Below, one piece after another: positions 19,997 to 28,121 of a DNA stretch of 64,000 nucleotides (the first letter of the stretch is position 1; each line of letters opens with the position of its first letter). The stretch lies in contig NZ_FNOB01000001.1 of the NCBI RefSeq assembly GCF_900106675.1, positions 236,531 through 300,530 of the forward strand, read 5' to 3'. Position numbers and translations under genes: made by a program. Source of the stretch: Allgaiera indica. GTDB lineage: Bacteria; Pseudomonadota; Alphaproteobacteria; Rhodobacterales; Rhodobacteraceae. Under the pieces are notes generated by a model. It worked only from the letters and a program-made list of their open reading frames with translations. It searched no databases and was not told the origin of the DNA.

Positions 19997-20127
19997 TTTG
20001 TGTCCCGTTTTTCGAAGTTTGGAATATCTACGCCCTTCCAAACCGCGTTTTCAAGTTTTAGTTACCGCGACCAATGGCCCCGGTTCGGCTATGCCGGTGC
20101 AGCCATGCAGAATCAGACGAGGTGACC

Positions 20128-20973
20128 ATGAACGGGCGGATTTCCTTCCAGGGCGAACCGGGGGCCTATTCCCACCAGGCCTGCCACGAGGCCCGGCCCG
20201 ATCATGAGGCCGTTCCCTGCCGCACCTTCGAGGAGGCGGTCGAGATGTGCCGCTCGGGTCAGGTCGACCTGGCGATGCTACCGGTCGAGAACACCACCTA
20301 CGGCCGGGTGGCGGATATCCATCGGCTGTTGCCCGAATCCGGCCTGCATATCGTGGACGAAGCCTTCGTGCGCGTGCATATCAACCTGCTCGGCACGCCC
20401 GGCGCCACGCTGGCGGGGGTGAAGCGCGCCCACAGCCATGTGGTGCTGCTTCCGCAATGCGCCAGCTTCCTGCGTGAACACGGCATCGAGGGCTGCATCA
20501 GCTCTGACAACGCCCGCGCCGCGCGCGAGGTGGCCGAGGGCGGCGACCCGGCCGAGGCCGCGCTGGCCTCGGAACTGGCGGCCGAGGTCTATGGCCTCGA
20601 CATCCTGGCGCGCCATATCGAGGACCATGCCCACAATACCACCCGCTTCCTGATCATGTCGCGCCAGCCGGACCTGTCGCGGCGCGGCGAAAGCGGCATG
20701 ATGACCACCTTCGTGTTCCGTGTCCGCAACATCCCCGCCGCCCTTTACAAGGCGATGGGAGGGTTCGCGACCAACGGCGTCAACATGACCAAGCTGGAAA
20801 GCTACATGGTCGACGGCTCGTTCACCGCGACACAGTTCTACGCCGATATCGAGGGCCACCCCGACGATCCGGGCGTCCGGCTTGCGCTGGAAGAGCTGAC
20901 CTATTTCACCAGCGAGATGAAGCTTTTGGGCGTCTACCCGGCCGATCCCAAACGCCACGAGATGGCTGCCTAG
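20128..20973 (+). CDS. pheA: Prephenate dehydratase
   Basis: A 281-aa monofunctional prephenate dehydratase, producing phenylpyruvate for phenylalanine synthesis. The catalytic domain begins ISFQGEPGAYSHQACHEA and contains AMLPVENTTYGRVADIHRLL and the conserved substrate motif in EDHAHNTTRFLIMSRQ (the TRF motif). A C-terminal ACT domain (about residues 195-275) has the phenylalanine-binding block KLESYMVDGSF and the companion FYADIEGH. The ATG at 20128 follows AGACGAGGTGACC. No chorismate mutase domain is fused. Feedback inhibition by Phe is expected from the ACT domain. Confidence 0.96.
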   Translation: MNGRISFQGEPGAYSHQACHEARPDHEAVPCRTFEEAVEMCRSGQVDLAMLPVENTTYGRVADIHRLLPESGLHIVDEAFVRVHINLLGTPGATLAGVKRAHSHVVLLPQCASFLREHGIEGCISSDNARAAREVAEGGDPAEAALASELAAEVYGLDILARHIEDHAHNTTRFLIMSRQPDLSRRGESGMMTTFVFRVRNIPAALYKAMGGFATNGVNMTKLESYMVDGSFTATQFYADIEGHPDDPGVRLALEELTYFTSEMKLLGVYPADPKRHEMAA

Positions 20974-21066
20974 CCGAGCGCCCGGACCGGTTCCGCCGCT
21001 TTCGCCCGCCAGGCTGGAAGCGCAAGGGCCGCGCGCGCCGGTCCGTCAGCCCCGTGCGACGCGCAA

Positions 21067-21076
21067 GGGGGGGGGG
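21067..21076. repeat. Poly-G homopolymer tract
   Basis: An uninterrupted run of ten G residues in the gap between pheA and the convergent SRPBCC gene. It is not in a coding region. A similar tract of nine G residues lies just before the acoR-like start at 32972-32980. Confidence 0.7.
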
Positions 21077-21123
21077 CATCGACCGCCAGCTTCCCGCATG
21101 GACGGCACGAGCGCCCCGTCTCG

Positions 21124-21594
21124 TCAGGCCCGGCCGTCCCGGTAGCGACGCTCGATCTCGCCCGCCTGGTTGCGCACCCGGTTGCTGAACCTTGCTCGCG
21201 TACGCGCCTTGGCCAGCTTCAGCGATTGCAGCACCACCCGCGCCGCCAGCGTCAGCGGCCGCACATCAAGCTTGACCAGAACCCGCGTCCGGCGCGGCGA
21301 CACTTCGGTCAATTCGACCGTAAGAGCGCCCGACAGATTCTGCGATTCACCATCGAACACCAGCACTGTCGTCGGCTCGAACTGCTGCAAGGTGATCTCC
21401 AGGCGTCGGGGCTTGCCGCGCAGCATGAACAGGCAGCGCCAGGACATCCCCGCCCCGCGAGAGGTTCGCCGGTCAATGCGCTCTACCTCGACACCGCGCG
21501 ACAGCGCCGCACGCTGGTGGCGGTCGAAATTCGTCAGTTGCTCGAACACGAAGCCGATCGGGGCTTCGATTTCCTCCCGCGTCGAGAATTGCAT
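21124..21594 (-). CDS. SRPBCC-fold protein of unknown ligand
   Basis: A 156-aa protein predicted to have the START/Bet v1-like helix-grip fold. The opening FSTREEIEAPIGFVFEQLTNFDRHQRAALSRG matches this family's first strand and helix. Strands with alternating hydrophobic residues follow (LEITLQQFEPTTVLVF, ALTVELTEVSPRRTRVLVKLDV). A long Arg-rich C-terminal helix ends the protein (LKLAKARTRARFSNRVRNQAGE). It is probably in one transcript with nudC 38 nt upstream. No catalytic residues can be assigned, so the ligand is unknown. Confidence 0.8.
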   Translation of the reverse strand: MQFSTREEIEAPIGFVFEQLTNFDRHQRAALSRGVEVERIDRRTSRGAGMSWRCLFMLRGKPRRLEITLQQFEPTTVLVFDGESQNLSGALTVELTEVSPRRTRVLVKLDVRPLTLAARVVLQSLKLAKARTRARFSNRVRNQAGEIERRYRDGRA

Positions 21595-21632
21595 AGGCCG
21601 CCAATCCCTTTCCGTCCCGCTTCAATCTGCGG

Positions 21633-22598
21633 TCAATCAAGACGGTCCGCAAGCCAGTTGGACACGAGGAAGTGAGCAATCGACCCCTTCCGCGCCGGCG
21701 TGATGCGGGGATGCGACCCCGCCATGGCCGTCAGCATTTCCTCGCGCGGGACCCACAGCGCATCCTCGATCTCGTGCGGATCTATGGTGATCGCGTCCGA
21801 CAATGCCTCGCCCCGGCAGCCGATCATCAGCGACGCCGGAAACGGCCAGGGCTGGCTTGCCAGATAATCGACGCGCCCGACCCGGATGCCGGTTTCCTCA
21901 GCCACCTCGCGGCGCACGGCGGCCTCGATCGGCTCGCCCGGTTCGACGAAACCGGCCAACAGCGAATACATCCTGTCGGGCCAGCCGTTCGAGCGGCCCA
22001 TCAGCACCTTGTTGCCGCGGGTGATCAGCATGATCACCACCGGATCGGTGCGCGGGAAATGCGGCGCCCCGCAGGCCGGGCACTGCCGCTGCCAGCCCGC
22101 CTGTGACACCTCGCTTGCGGCGCCGCAGCGGGCACAGAAGCCATGGCTGTGGTGCCAGGCGAAAAGCGCGCGCGCCGTGGCGGCCAGTTCGGCATCGCGG
22201 GGGCTGAGCCGCGTCATCACGGCGCGCAGTTCGGCAAAGGCCTGATCGCCGGCCAAGGCCGGGTGGCGCTGTTCGCTTCGGTCGAGGAAGCCGTCCAGCG
22301 CCGCCGCCTCGAGATTCTCGGGCTGCCATGCGGACAGATCCAGCGCGAAGACCGGCGCCCCGCCATCGCACCCCAGAAAGATCCTCAAGGCCCCGTGCCC
22401 GGCCTCTTGCAAGGCCGGGTGATCGGTGGGCAGCCGTACCAGGCCTTCGGGTCCGATCAGCGGCTTGCCGCGCCAAAAGGCAAGCACTTGTGCCTCTGGC
22501 TGCGCCCAGATCCGCGCCTGCGCCATTTCGTCGCCCCGAAGATGCGCCGCCCGATCCATCGACGAGCCGCCAAACGTCACCTCTTCCGCGATCCGCAT
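21633..22598 (-). CDS. nudC: NADH pyrophosphatase (Nudix, NudC)
   Basis: NudC hydrolyses NADH to NMNH and AMP and, in E. coli, removes NAD caps from RNA. The 321-aa protein has an N-terminal non-catalytic domain and a four-cysteine zinc ribbon (CARCGA ... CPACGA). The Nudix box is GFVEPGEPIEAAVRREVAEE, continuing TGIRVG. The conserved SQPWPFPASLMIGC that defines the NudC subfamily follows. The start MRIAEEVTFGGSS at 22598 has an AGGGC-like site; an earlier ATG at 22631 lacks one. Confidence 0.94.
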   Translation of the reverse strand: MRIAEEVTFGGSSMDRAAHLRGDEMAQARIWAQPEAQVLAFWRGKPLIGPEGLVRLPTDHPALQEAGHGALRIFLGCDGGAPVFALDLSAWQPENLEAAALDGFLDRSEQRHPALAGDQAFAELRAVMTRLSPRDAELAATARALFAWHHSHGFCARCGAASEVSQAGWQRQCPACGAPHFPRTDPVVIMLITRGNKVLMGRSNGWPDRMYSLLAGFVEPGEPIEAAVRREVAEETGIRVGRVDYLASQPWPFPASLMIGCRGEALSDAITIDPHEIEDALWVPREEMLTAMAGSHPRITPARKGSIAHFLVSNWLADRLD

Positions 22599-22904
22599 GC
22601 CCTGCCCTTTCAGTTTTCCCTTTCCTGCCATAGGTTGCAGGTAGGTGCAAAACCCCCGCCGACCGGCCAAGCCGGGGTGCGGCAAACTCCCTTTACGGTT
22701 GAATCGCGGTGCGCCAAGACCCGCAAAAATGCATTGAGCCGCATGTTGCGGTCTGGCAGGATCGCGCCTCGCACCTATATCACGTAATCGTGACAACCTT
22801 CCTGACGCTCTGCCAGCGGCGGATCATCAGGGCCATCGCGATGGCGACACACCATAGCAACGACCCGCCTTGTCATCCTTGCGGGAAATACCGCAGGAGC
22901 AGGC
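22599..22904. other. Divergent intergenic region with an inverted repeat
   Basis: About 300 nt between divergent nudC and the cpdB-like gene. An inverted repeat TCACG-TAAT-CGTGA lies at 22780-22793, about 110 nt before the cpdB-like start; it could be an operator, but its owner is unknown. GCAGGAGC just before 22905 serves as the ribosome binding site for the TTG start. Confidence 0.45.
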
Positions 22905-24815
22905 TTGATCGCGCTACATCCGTATTCCGCCCTTAGGGCCTGCCAACTGGCCCATCTGCGGATCATGGAGACGACGGATATTCACGTCCACGTCTACCCC
23001 TACGATTACTATGGCGACCGCCCATCCGACGCCGTGGGACTGGCACGCACGGCGACGCTGATCAACGGCATCCGGGCCGAGGCCACGAATGCCGTCCTGG
23101 TCGACAACGGCGATTTCCTGCAAGGCAATCCGCTGGGCGATTACATGGCCTACGAAAAGGGCATGAAGCTCGGTGACGTGCATCCGGTCATCGCGGCGAT
23201 GAATACCCTGGGGGTCGAGGTCTCTACCCTGGGCAACCACGAATTCAACTATGGCCTGAGCTTTCTGGAAAAATCCCTGGCCGGCGCGAATTTTCCGGTG
23301 GTTTCGGCCAATGTGATCAAGACACCGGGCGCCACGCCGCGCAAGGATCAGACGCTGCTACCGCCCTATGTGATCCTCGATCGCGAAATCTGCGACGGAG
23401 CCGGCCAGCTGCATCCGATCAAGATCGGCTTTATCGGTGCGGTGGCGCCGCAGATCACGCAATGGGATCATCAGCACCTGCACGGCAACATCGTCACGCG
23501 CGATATCGTCTGGGCAATCGAGGCCTATGTGCCCGAAATGAAGGAGCGCGGCGCAGATCTGATCATCGCGCTGGCGCATTCCGGCATCGGCCGTCCCGAC
23601 CATGTTGAAGGGGCCGAGAACGCTGCGATACCGGTCGGGCGGATAGCGGGCGTCGATGCGGTGATGACCGGGCATCAGCATCTGGTCTTTCCGTCCGCCA
23701 GCTTCGCCAACATGAAAGAGGTCGACGTCCGGGCTGGCACGATCGGCGGAACGCCCGCTGTCATGGGCGGGTGCTGGGGGTCGCATATGGGCTTGATCGA
23801 CCTGCTTCTGGAACGTGATGGAAACTGCTGGAAGGTGATCTCGGCAGAATCCGAAGCCCGCCCAATCTACCTGCGCGGCCAGGACCATAAGGTGAGGGCA
23901 ACCGTCGTGTCAGAGGCGCAGGTGCTCGACTCTGCCCGGGCCGATCACGAGGCGGCGCTGACCTACATACGTCGTCCGGTTGGCCGCACCACGGCGCCGC
24001 TGCACAGCTATTTCGCGCTGGTCGCCAACGATCCGTCCGTACAGATCGTGTCGATTGCGCAGCATTGGTACATGCACCAGATGCTGCGAGGCAGCCCCTA
24101 CGCGGAGCTGCCGCTTTTGTCGGCGGCGGCCCCCTTCAAGGCGGGGGGGCGGGGCGGCCCCGGCTATTACAGCGATGTACCGGCGGGTGATCTGGCCATC
24201 CGCAACGTGGCCGATCTGTACCTTTATTCCAACACCGTGCGGGCGGTGAAGGTCACGGGGGCGTCACTCAAGAACTGGCTTGAACGCTCGGCGGGGGCCT
24301 TCAATCGGATCGTTCCGGGCCAGCCGGAACAGCTGCTGCTGAACCCGGATTTCCCCAACTACAATTTCGATGTGATTGACGGGGTTAGCTACTGCATAGA
24401 TCTGTCCCAGCCATCCAGATACGATGTCGATGGCGTGCTGGCCGATCCCGATGCGAGCCGCATCGTGGACCTATCCTACCGTGGCACACCGATCGACCCG
24501 GCGCAGGAATTCGTAATCGCCACGAACAATTTCCGGGCGAACGGCGGTGGAAATTTTCCGGGCACCGGCGTCGAGACGATCATCTTCGAAGGACCCGATA
24601 CCAACCGCGACGTCCTGCTGCGCCACATTATGGAAAAGCGTACGATCAGCCCCTGTGCCGCCGACACCTGGCGTTTCAGCCCGATGCCCGGAACATCCGT
24701 GCTGTTCGACACCGGCCCCAAAGCCCAGGCCTATGTGCAGGATCTGACGTCGCTGAACATCACCCCCTTCGGCACGGGCCCAGACGGTTTTGTCCGCTAC
24801 AAGATCTCGCTGTGA
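22905..24815 (+). CDS. cpdB: CpdB-like 2',3'-cyclic-nucleotide phosphodiesterase / 3'-nucleotidase
   Basis: A 636-aa two-domain 5'-nucleotidase-family enzyme. The N-terminal metallophosphatase domain shows METTDIHVHVYPYD (metal site), DNGDFLQGNPLGDYMA, LGNHEFNYGL, LAHSGIGRP and MTGHQHLVFP. The C-terminal nucleotide-binding domain contains VADLYLYSNTVRAVKVTGASLKNWLE and NFRANGGGNFPG. It releases Pi from 2',3'-cyclic nucleotides and 3'-nucleotides. The start is a TTG with GGAG upstream; the only ATG nearby (22965) falls inside the first conserved motif. No clear signal peptide precedes the domain, which is odd for a normally periplasmic enzyme. Confidence 0.9.
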   Translation: MIALHPYSALRACQLAHLRIMETTDIHVHVYPYDYYGDRPSDAVGLARTATLINGIRAEATNAVLVDNGDFLQGNPLGDYMAYEKGMKLGDVHPVIAAMNTLGVEVSTLGNHEFNYGLSFLEKSLAGANFPVVSANVIKTPGATPRKDQTLLPPYVILDREICDGAGQLHPIKIGFIGAVAPQITQWDHQHLHGNIVTRDIVWAIEAYVPEMKERGADLIIALAHSGIGRPDHVEGAENAAIPVGRIAGVDAVMTGHQHLVFPSASFANMKEVDVRAGTIGGTPAVMGGCWGSHMGLIDLLLERDGNCWKVISAESEARPIYLRGQDHKVRATVVSEAQVLDSARADHEAALTYIRRPVGRTTAPLHSYFALVANDPSVQIVSIAQHWYMHQMLRGSPYAELPLLSAAAPFKAGGRGGPGYYSDVPAGDLAIRNVADLYLYSNTVRAVKVTGASLKNWLERSAGAFNRIVPGQPEQLLLNPDFPNYNFDVIDGVSYCIDLSQPSRYDVDGVLADPDASRIVDLSYRGTPIDPAQEFVIATNNFRANGGGNFPGTGVETIIFEGPDTNRDVLLRHIMEKRTISPCAADTWRFSPMPGTSVLFDTGPKAQAYVQDLTSLNITPFGTGPDGFVRYKISL

Positions 24816-24913
24816 CAACGGGTTGCCGGATCCAAGACATCGGACACCTTGGACCCAATGGCGGTCGTGACAGGGGGTTGGTCACGCGCGCCGGCCAGGT
24901 TCGTTCCCAGGAT

Positions 24914-24929
24914 GGCCCTTCGCAGGGCC
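24914..24929. terminator. Short GC hairpin after the cpdB-like gene
   Basis: A perfect GGCCCT-TCGC-AGGGCC hairpin lies about 100 nt past the cpdB-like stop, in the gap between convergent genes. It has no T run on either strand, so termination is only a possibility. Confidence 0.3.
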
Positions 24930-24990
24930 TCTGCCGGCCGCGCCGCAACCGCCGCCAGGACCGGGTCCTCGCGAAACCGCCGATGCGCGA

Positions 24991-25764
24991 TCAGGTCAAC
25001 TGGTCATAGGCGGCGATGGCGATGCGGCGCAGGTCCTCGCGGCCGATTTCACCCACCAGCGCGTAGCCGAACGGCCCATCGGTCCACCAGAAGCCCTGAT
25101 CCTGGCCCTTGCTGAAGAAACGAAAGGCGGTATCGCCCGTCTTGCCCCCGCGCGGCGCGACATAGAGCGTGACCCGACCCCCGGCATCGTTTTCATACAT
25201 GAACAAAGCCGCCGTGCCGGTGTCGCCCGGCAGGATGCGGCCGCCCATCAAGCGGTAGCCGAGCTTGCCGAAGGCCGGCGCATGGATCTTGTGGCCAAGA
25301 CGCTTCGAAATCCAGCCGGTCAGATGCGCCCCGTCGCTGGCCGGCACCTCGACCGGATGGACGACTTCGACGGCATAGGTGCGGTAGGCCTCGGTCGCGG
25401 CCTGGGCCAGGCTGCGGCCGGGCGGCGGCGCCCCCGGACCCCGGGCCAGCCAGCCGCCGCCGGCGCCCATCGCCAGCAGCACCAGCGCGGCCGCAGAGCG
25501 GGTCAGGGCACCACGCCACCCGCGCGCCCCCGGATGGGCGGGGTTGCGGGCGGCAGCGACCACCGCAGTCAGCCGCGCGGGCACCGGATCCTCGGCGACC
25601 GCGCCATAGGCCGCGGCCAGCGCGGCGTCCTGAGCCACCCAGTCGACCAGCCGCGCCTGCGCCGCCGGGTCCGCAGCCAGACGCGCGGCGATCTGCGCGC
25701 GCTCGGCCTCGGACAGCGCGCCCGCGTGATAGGCCAGCAGTTCTTCGTCGCTCAGCGGAATCAT
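24991..25764 (-). CDS. Anti-sigma factor, membrane-anchored
   Basis: A 257-aa anti-sigma factor partnering the ECF sigma gene immediately upstream (4-nt overlap). The N-terminal anti-sigma domain (SDEELLAYHAGALSEAERAQIAARL) resembles the RskA/RsiW-like helical domain but lacks the zinc-binding HXXXCXXC motif. One membrane helix (SAAALVLLAMGAGGGWLARG, about residues 90-108) leads to a periplasmic C-terminal domain with HLTGWISKRLGHKIHAPAFG, as found in the ChrR/RsiW-like alphaproteobacterial group. The sensed signal is unknown. Confidence 0.85.
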   Translation of the reverse strand: MIPLSDEELLAYHAGALSEAERAQIAARLAADPAAQARLVDWVAQDAALAAAYGAVAEDPVPARLTAVVAAARNPAHPGARGWRGALTRSAAALVLLAMGAGGGWLARGPGAPPPGRSLAQAATEAYRTYAVEVVHPVEVPASDGAHLTGWISKRLGHKIHAPAFGKLGYRLMGGRILPGDTGTAALFMYENDAGGRVTLYVAPRGGKTGDTAFRFFSKGQDQGFWWTDGPFGYALVGEIGREDLRRIAIAAYDQLT

Positions 25765-26264
25765 CGGCTCATGCCTTTCGAACTGGGCTCACGACCGGTC
25801 AGCGCGCGCAGGTTGGCCCTTGCCCGCGCCAGACGCGACATCAGCGTGCCCCTGGGTATGTCCAGCGCCGCGGCCGCGGCCTCGAAGCTGAGGCCTTCCA
25901 GCGCCACCAGAAGAAGCGCCTGGCGCTGCTCGTCGGGCAGGCGTTCCATCGCCGCGCGCACTTCCGCGACGGCGAGATGGCCGTCCTGCGGCGGCGGTGC
26001 GGAAGGTTCGGGGAAAAGCCCCTCGACCGGCACCAGATGGCCCGGACGCGGCGCCGCGCGGCGCAGATCGCGATGACGGTTGAGCAGGATGCGAAACAGC
26101 CAGGCCCGCACCGGGCCCTGGCCGCGCCAGGCATCGCGTCGCGCCACCGCGCGTTCCAGGCAGTCCTGGACAAGATCGTCGGCCGCGTCGCGGTCACGCA
26201 CCAGCGCCCCGGCATAGCGGCGCAGGGCGGGGATCGCGGCCTCGATCTCGTCCAGGATGGTCAT
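25761..26264 (-). CDS. ECF-type RNA polymerase sigma factor
   Basis: A 167-aa extracytoplasmic-function sigma factor. Region 2 (about residues 10-75) has LVRDRDAADDLVQDCLERAV and AWLFRILLNRHRDLRR. Region 4 (about 105-155) has RLPDEQRQALLLVALEGLSFEAAAAAL and the recognition helix RGTLMSRLARARANLR. It overlaps the anti-sigma gene by 4 nt and follows the small secreted-protein gene by 17 nt, so all three form one operon. A candidate ECF promoter lies upstream of the first gene, suggesting autoregulation. Confidence 0.95.
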   Translation of the reverse strand: MTILDEIEAAIPALRRYAGALVRDRDAADDLVQDCLERAVARRDAWRGQGPVRAWLFRILLNRHRDLRRAAPRPGHLVPVEGLFPEPSAPPPQDGHLAVAEVRAAMERLPDEQRQALLLVALEGLSFEAAAAALDIPRGTLMSRLARARANLRALTGREPSSKGMSR

Positions 26265-26281
26265 CTGTTCCGGGCTTTCGT

Positions 26282-26659
26282 TCAGGGCCGGGCGAGGTGC
26301 CAGACCCCCTTGACGCCGTCGCCGCTGACATCACCGGATTTCGTGTCCTTCACCCAAGTGTAGAGCGGCTTGCCCTTGTAGGTCCACTGCAGCGCGCCAT
26401 CGTCGCGGGCGATGATGCCGAAGCGGCCCTCGGGCTTGTCGCCGGGCTTGGCAGTGAGCGGCGGCCATTTGGCGGCGCAATCGCCGTTGCAGGCCGAACG
26501 TGCCTGCTTGTCCTTGGCGAAGGTGTAAAGGCTCATGCTGTGGCTGTCGGTGAGGATCGTGCCCTTCGGGCTTTTGCCGTTCATCGCCGGCGCGGCGGAC
26601 AGGGCGGCGGGAAGCGCGACTGCCAGCGCAAGCGGCAGGATCAATTGGCGGAAGGTCAT
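26282..26659 (-). CDS. Secreted COG4315-type repeat protein
   Basis: A 125-aa exported protein with a signal peptide (LILPLALAVALPAALSAAPA) and two copies of the short secreted-repeat module of the Lipoprotein_15/COG4315 family. The copies are SLYTFAKDKQARSACNGDC with CAAKWPPL, and PLYTWVKDTKSGDVSGDGV with VWHL. There is no lipobox cysteine at the cleavage site, so it is probably periplasmic rather than a lipoprotein. AAGGAG precedes the ATG at 26659. It leads the operon with the ECF sigma and anti-sigma genes and is the most likely regulon output or accessory sensor. Its biochemical role is unknown. Confidence 0.88.
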   Translation of the reverse strand: MTFRQLILPLALAVALPAALSAAPAMNGKSPKGTILTDSHSMSLYTFAKDKQARSACNGDCAAKWPPLTAKPGDKPEGRFGIIARDDGALQWTYKGKPLYTWVKDTKSGDVSGDGVKGVWHLARP

Positions 26660-26710
26660 GGCGGGGTCTCCTTGGTTGCCGTCGCGGGCCGGTTTGGTGC
26701 GGCCCGACAT

Positions 26711-26740
26711 GAATGACGCGCGCGGCGCGAAAATAATCCC
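26711..26740 (-). promoter_or_regulatory. Candidate ECF-sigma promoter
   Basis: On the minus strand GGGATTA (26740-26734) is separated by 16 nt from GTC within CGTCATTC (26718-26711), matching the general ECF pattern of a GGNA-type -35 and a GTC/CGTC -10. It ends about 52 nt before the start of the secreted-repeat gene. The placement suggests that the ECF factor drives its own operon. The remaining 26741-27000 shows no gene or clear signal. Confidence 0.5.
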
Positions 26741-27000
26741 TGGGCTGCGGAAATTTTCTGCCGCGTCGGGTGGCGGACCCGCGGCATGGCCGGGCCGTCG
26801 CGGGCGCGGCGCTAGCCGCCTTGTTAGTCCTGGCCCCGGCTTAGACCGGCCCGCCAGCTGGCCAAAGACCCGCCCCCGGGGGGTATGCGCGGCTGATCCG
26901 GCGCTTGCGTCGCATGGCACAGCGCGTTCCGCCATCGACGCATCATCCTGGCCCGCATCCAGCACGGCCGCGCGCTGCTGCAAAGGCCCGGAGGCCCCAT

Positions 27001-27699
27001 TCAGCCGACGCTCCAGACCTGGGCGGTATCGTAGCGCTTCACATAATCGACCCGCGCGCCGTTCCAGTGGTAGCAGAAATGCGCGCCCTGGACCGGGATC
27101 GACACGACATCAGGCCAGAAGGCACCGATGCAGCGGCCTTCGGGCAAGCGCACGCTGTTCCACAGCAGCCCATCGCTGCCGCCCGCGCGCAGGGCCGCGC
27201 CGACCTTCTGCGAGGGCGCGTAATCGGTGGGATTTCGCACATCGGGTATGTCGTTTACATCATGCAGATCGCGGTCGACCGAGCCGATCAGCACGCGGAA
27301 ATCCGAGGTCCAGCCCGGCGGTTCCCTGGTCGCGGCCATGAACCTCTGATGGTGGTGGATGGTCTCGGCCAGCGCCACCTCTTCGCGATCGCCGGCATAG
27401 TAAAGGCCGTAAGAGCCGTCGGTGAAGCGCCCCGGCCGGTCGGACGAACAATGCACGAAGGGCGCCATCACCAAGCTTGCGCCCGGGCCCGACACGCGCC
27501 GCGCCGGGGGCACCTTGCCGAGATCGCCGATCTCGTCACGCAGGCGGGGGTTGGTCTTGGCCTCGACGGCGGCCAGGGCCTCCCAGTCGCGGGGATCGGC
27601 GATGTCCTCGAACAGATCGACCGGCGGGTAGATGGAACGGATGATGCGCCAGGTCTTCGCCCAGGACACGCGGACAAGCGGCGCCTGTGGTGTCACCAT
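27001..27699 (-). CDS. RES-domain toxin
   Basis: A 232-aa RES-family toxin of the RES-Xre class. Characterised members degrade or phosphorolyse NAD+. The RES core is visible: GRFTDGSYGLYYAGDREEVALAETIHHH carries the conserved Arg, Tyr and Glu, and a later TDYAPSQKVGAALRAGGSDGLLWNSVR has the GxDGLxYxSVR-like stretch with the catalytic Ser. The ATG at 27699 overlaps the antitoxin stop by 7 nt, ensuring coupled translation. The protein appears full-length and undamaged. Confidence 0.9.
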   Translation of the reverse strand: MVTPQAPLVRVSWAKTWRIIRSIYPPVDLFEDIADPRDWEALAAVEAKTNPRLRDEIGDLGKVPPARRVSGPGASLVMAPFVHCSSDRPGRFTDGSYGLYYAGDREEVALAETIHHHQRFMAATREPPGWTSDFRVLIGSVDRDLHDVNDIPDVRNPTDYAPSQKVGAALRAGGSDGLLWNSVRLPEGRCIGAFWPDVVSIPVQGAHFCYHWNGARVDYVKRYDTAQVWSVG

Positions 27700-28106
27700 G
27701 CGCCGCGCTCGGCATCCAGCCAATCGCGCATTCGCGCCAGATCCGCCAGCTCTCCGCGCAGCATATAGTCAAGCGCCGACTGCCCGCCGAAGGCGGCATT
27801 GGGTTTGCGCACCCAAGCATAGCCCCGGGCCGGATCCTTGAACAGATAGCGCAGCCCCTTGTGGATACCCATCAGGTGGGCCATGCGCATCTTCAGGTCG
27901 CGGTCCACGCGGCCGATCGTGCCATCCTTCCAGCGCGCCCAGGTCCGGGCGGACATGCCGCCCAGAAGCGTCCGCGCCTCGGCATCCGTCAGGCCCCAGG
28001 CCCGCAAGAGGTTCACCGTGGCACGCGCCAACGCGCCGCCCTCGGCATCGGTGATCGCGCCGATCTGGTCTCGGGAAGGGGTGGGCTCGATCGGGTGAAG
28101 CTGCAT
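27693..28106 (-). CDS. Xre/MbcA/ParS-family antitoxin of the RES toxin
   Basis: A 137-aa antitoxin. The central part (VNLLRAWGLTDAEARTLLGGMSARTWARWKDGTI) is an Xre-like helix-turn-helix. The C-terminal part (GLRYLFKDPARGYAWVRKPNAAFGGQSALDYML) is the DUF2384/ParS toxin-binding domain that blocks the NAD+ site of RES toxins. The start at 28106 is decided by the promoter: the -10 box is at 28127-28132, so an ATG at 28121 would lie at or before the transcript start. GGAGG sits 5-6 nt before 28106. It is expected to repress its own promoter. Confidence 0.9.
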   Translation of the reverse strand: MQLHPIEPTPSRDQIGAITDAEGGALARATVNLLRAWGLTDAEARTLLGGMSARTWARWKDGTIGRVDRDLKMRMAHLMGIHKGLRYLFKDPARGYAWVRKPNAAFGGQSALDYMLRGELADLARMRDWLDAERGAW

Positions 28107-28121
28107 CAGCGCCTCCTGCAT

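Noticed and set aside
28107-28121. Longer antitoxin with a start at 28121
   Set aside because: That start lies at or before the predicted transcript start; the ATG at 28106 has a proper SD.
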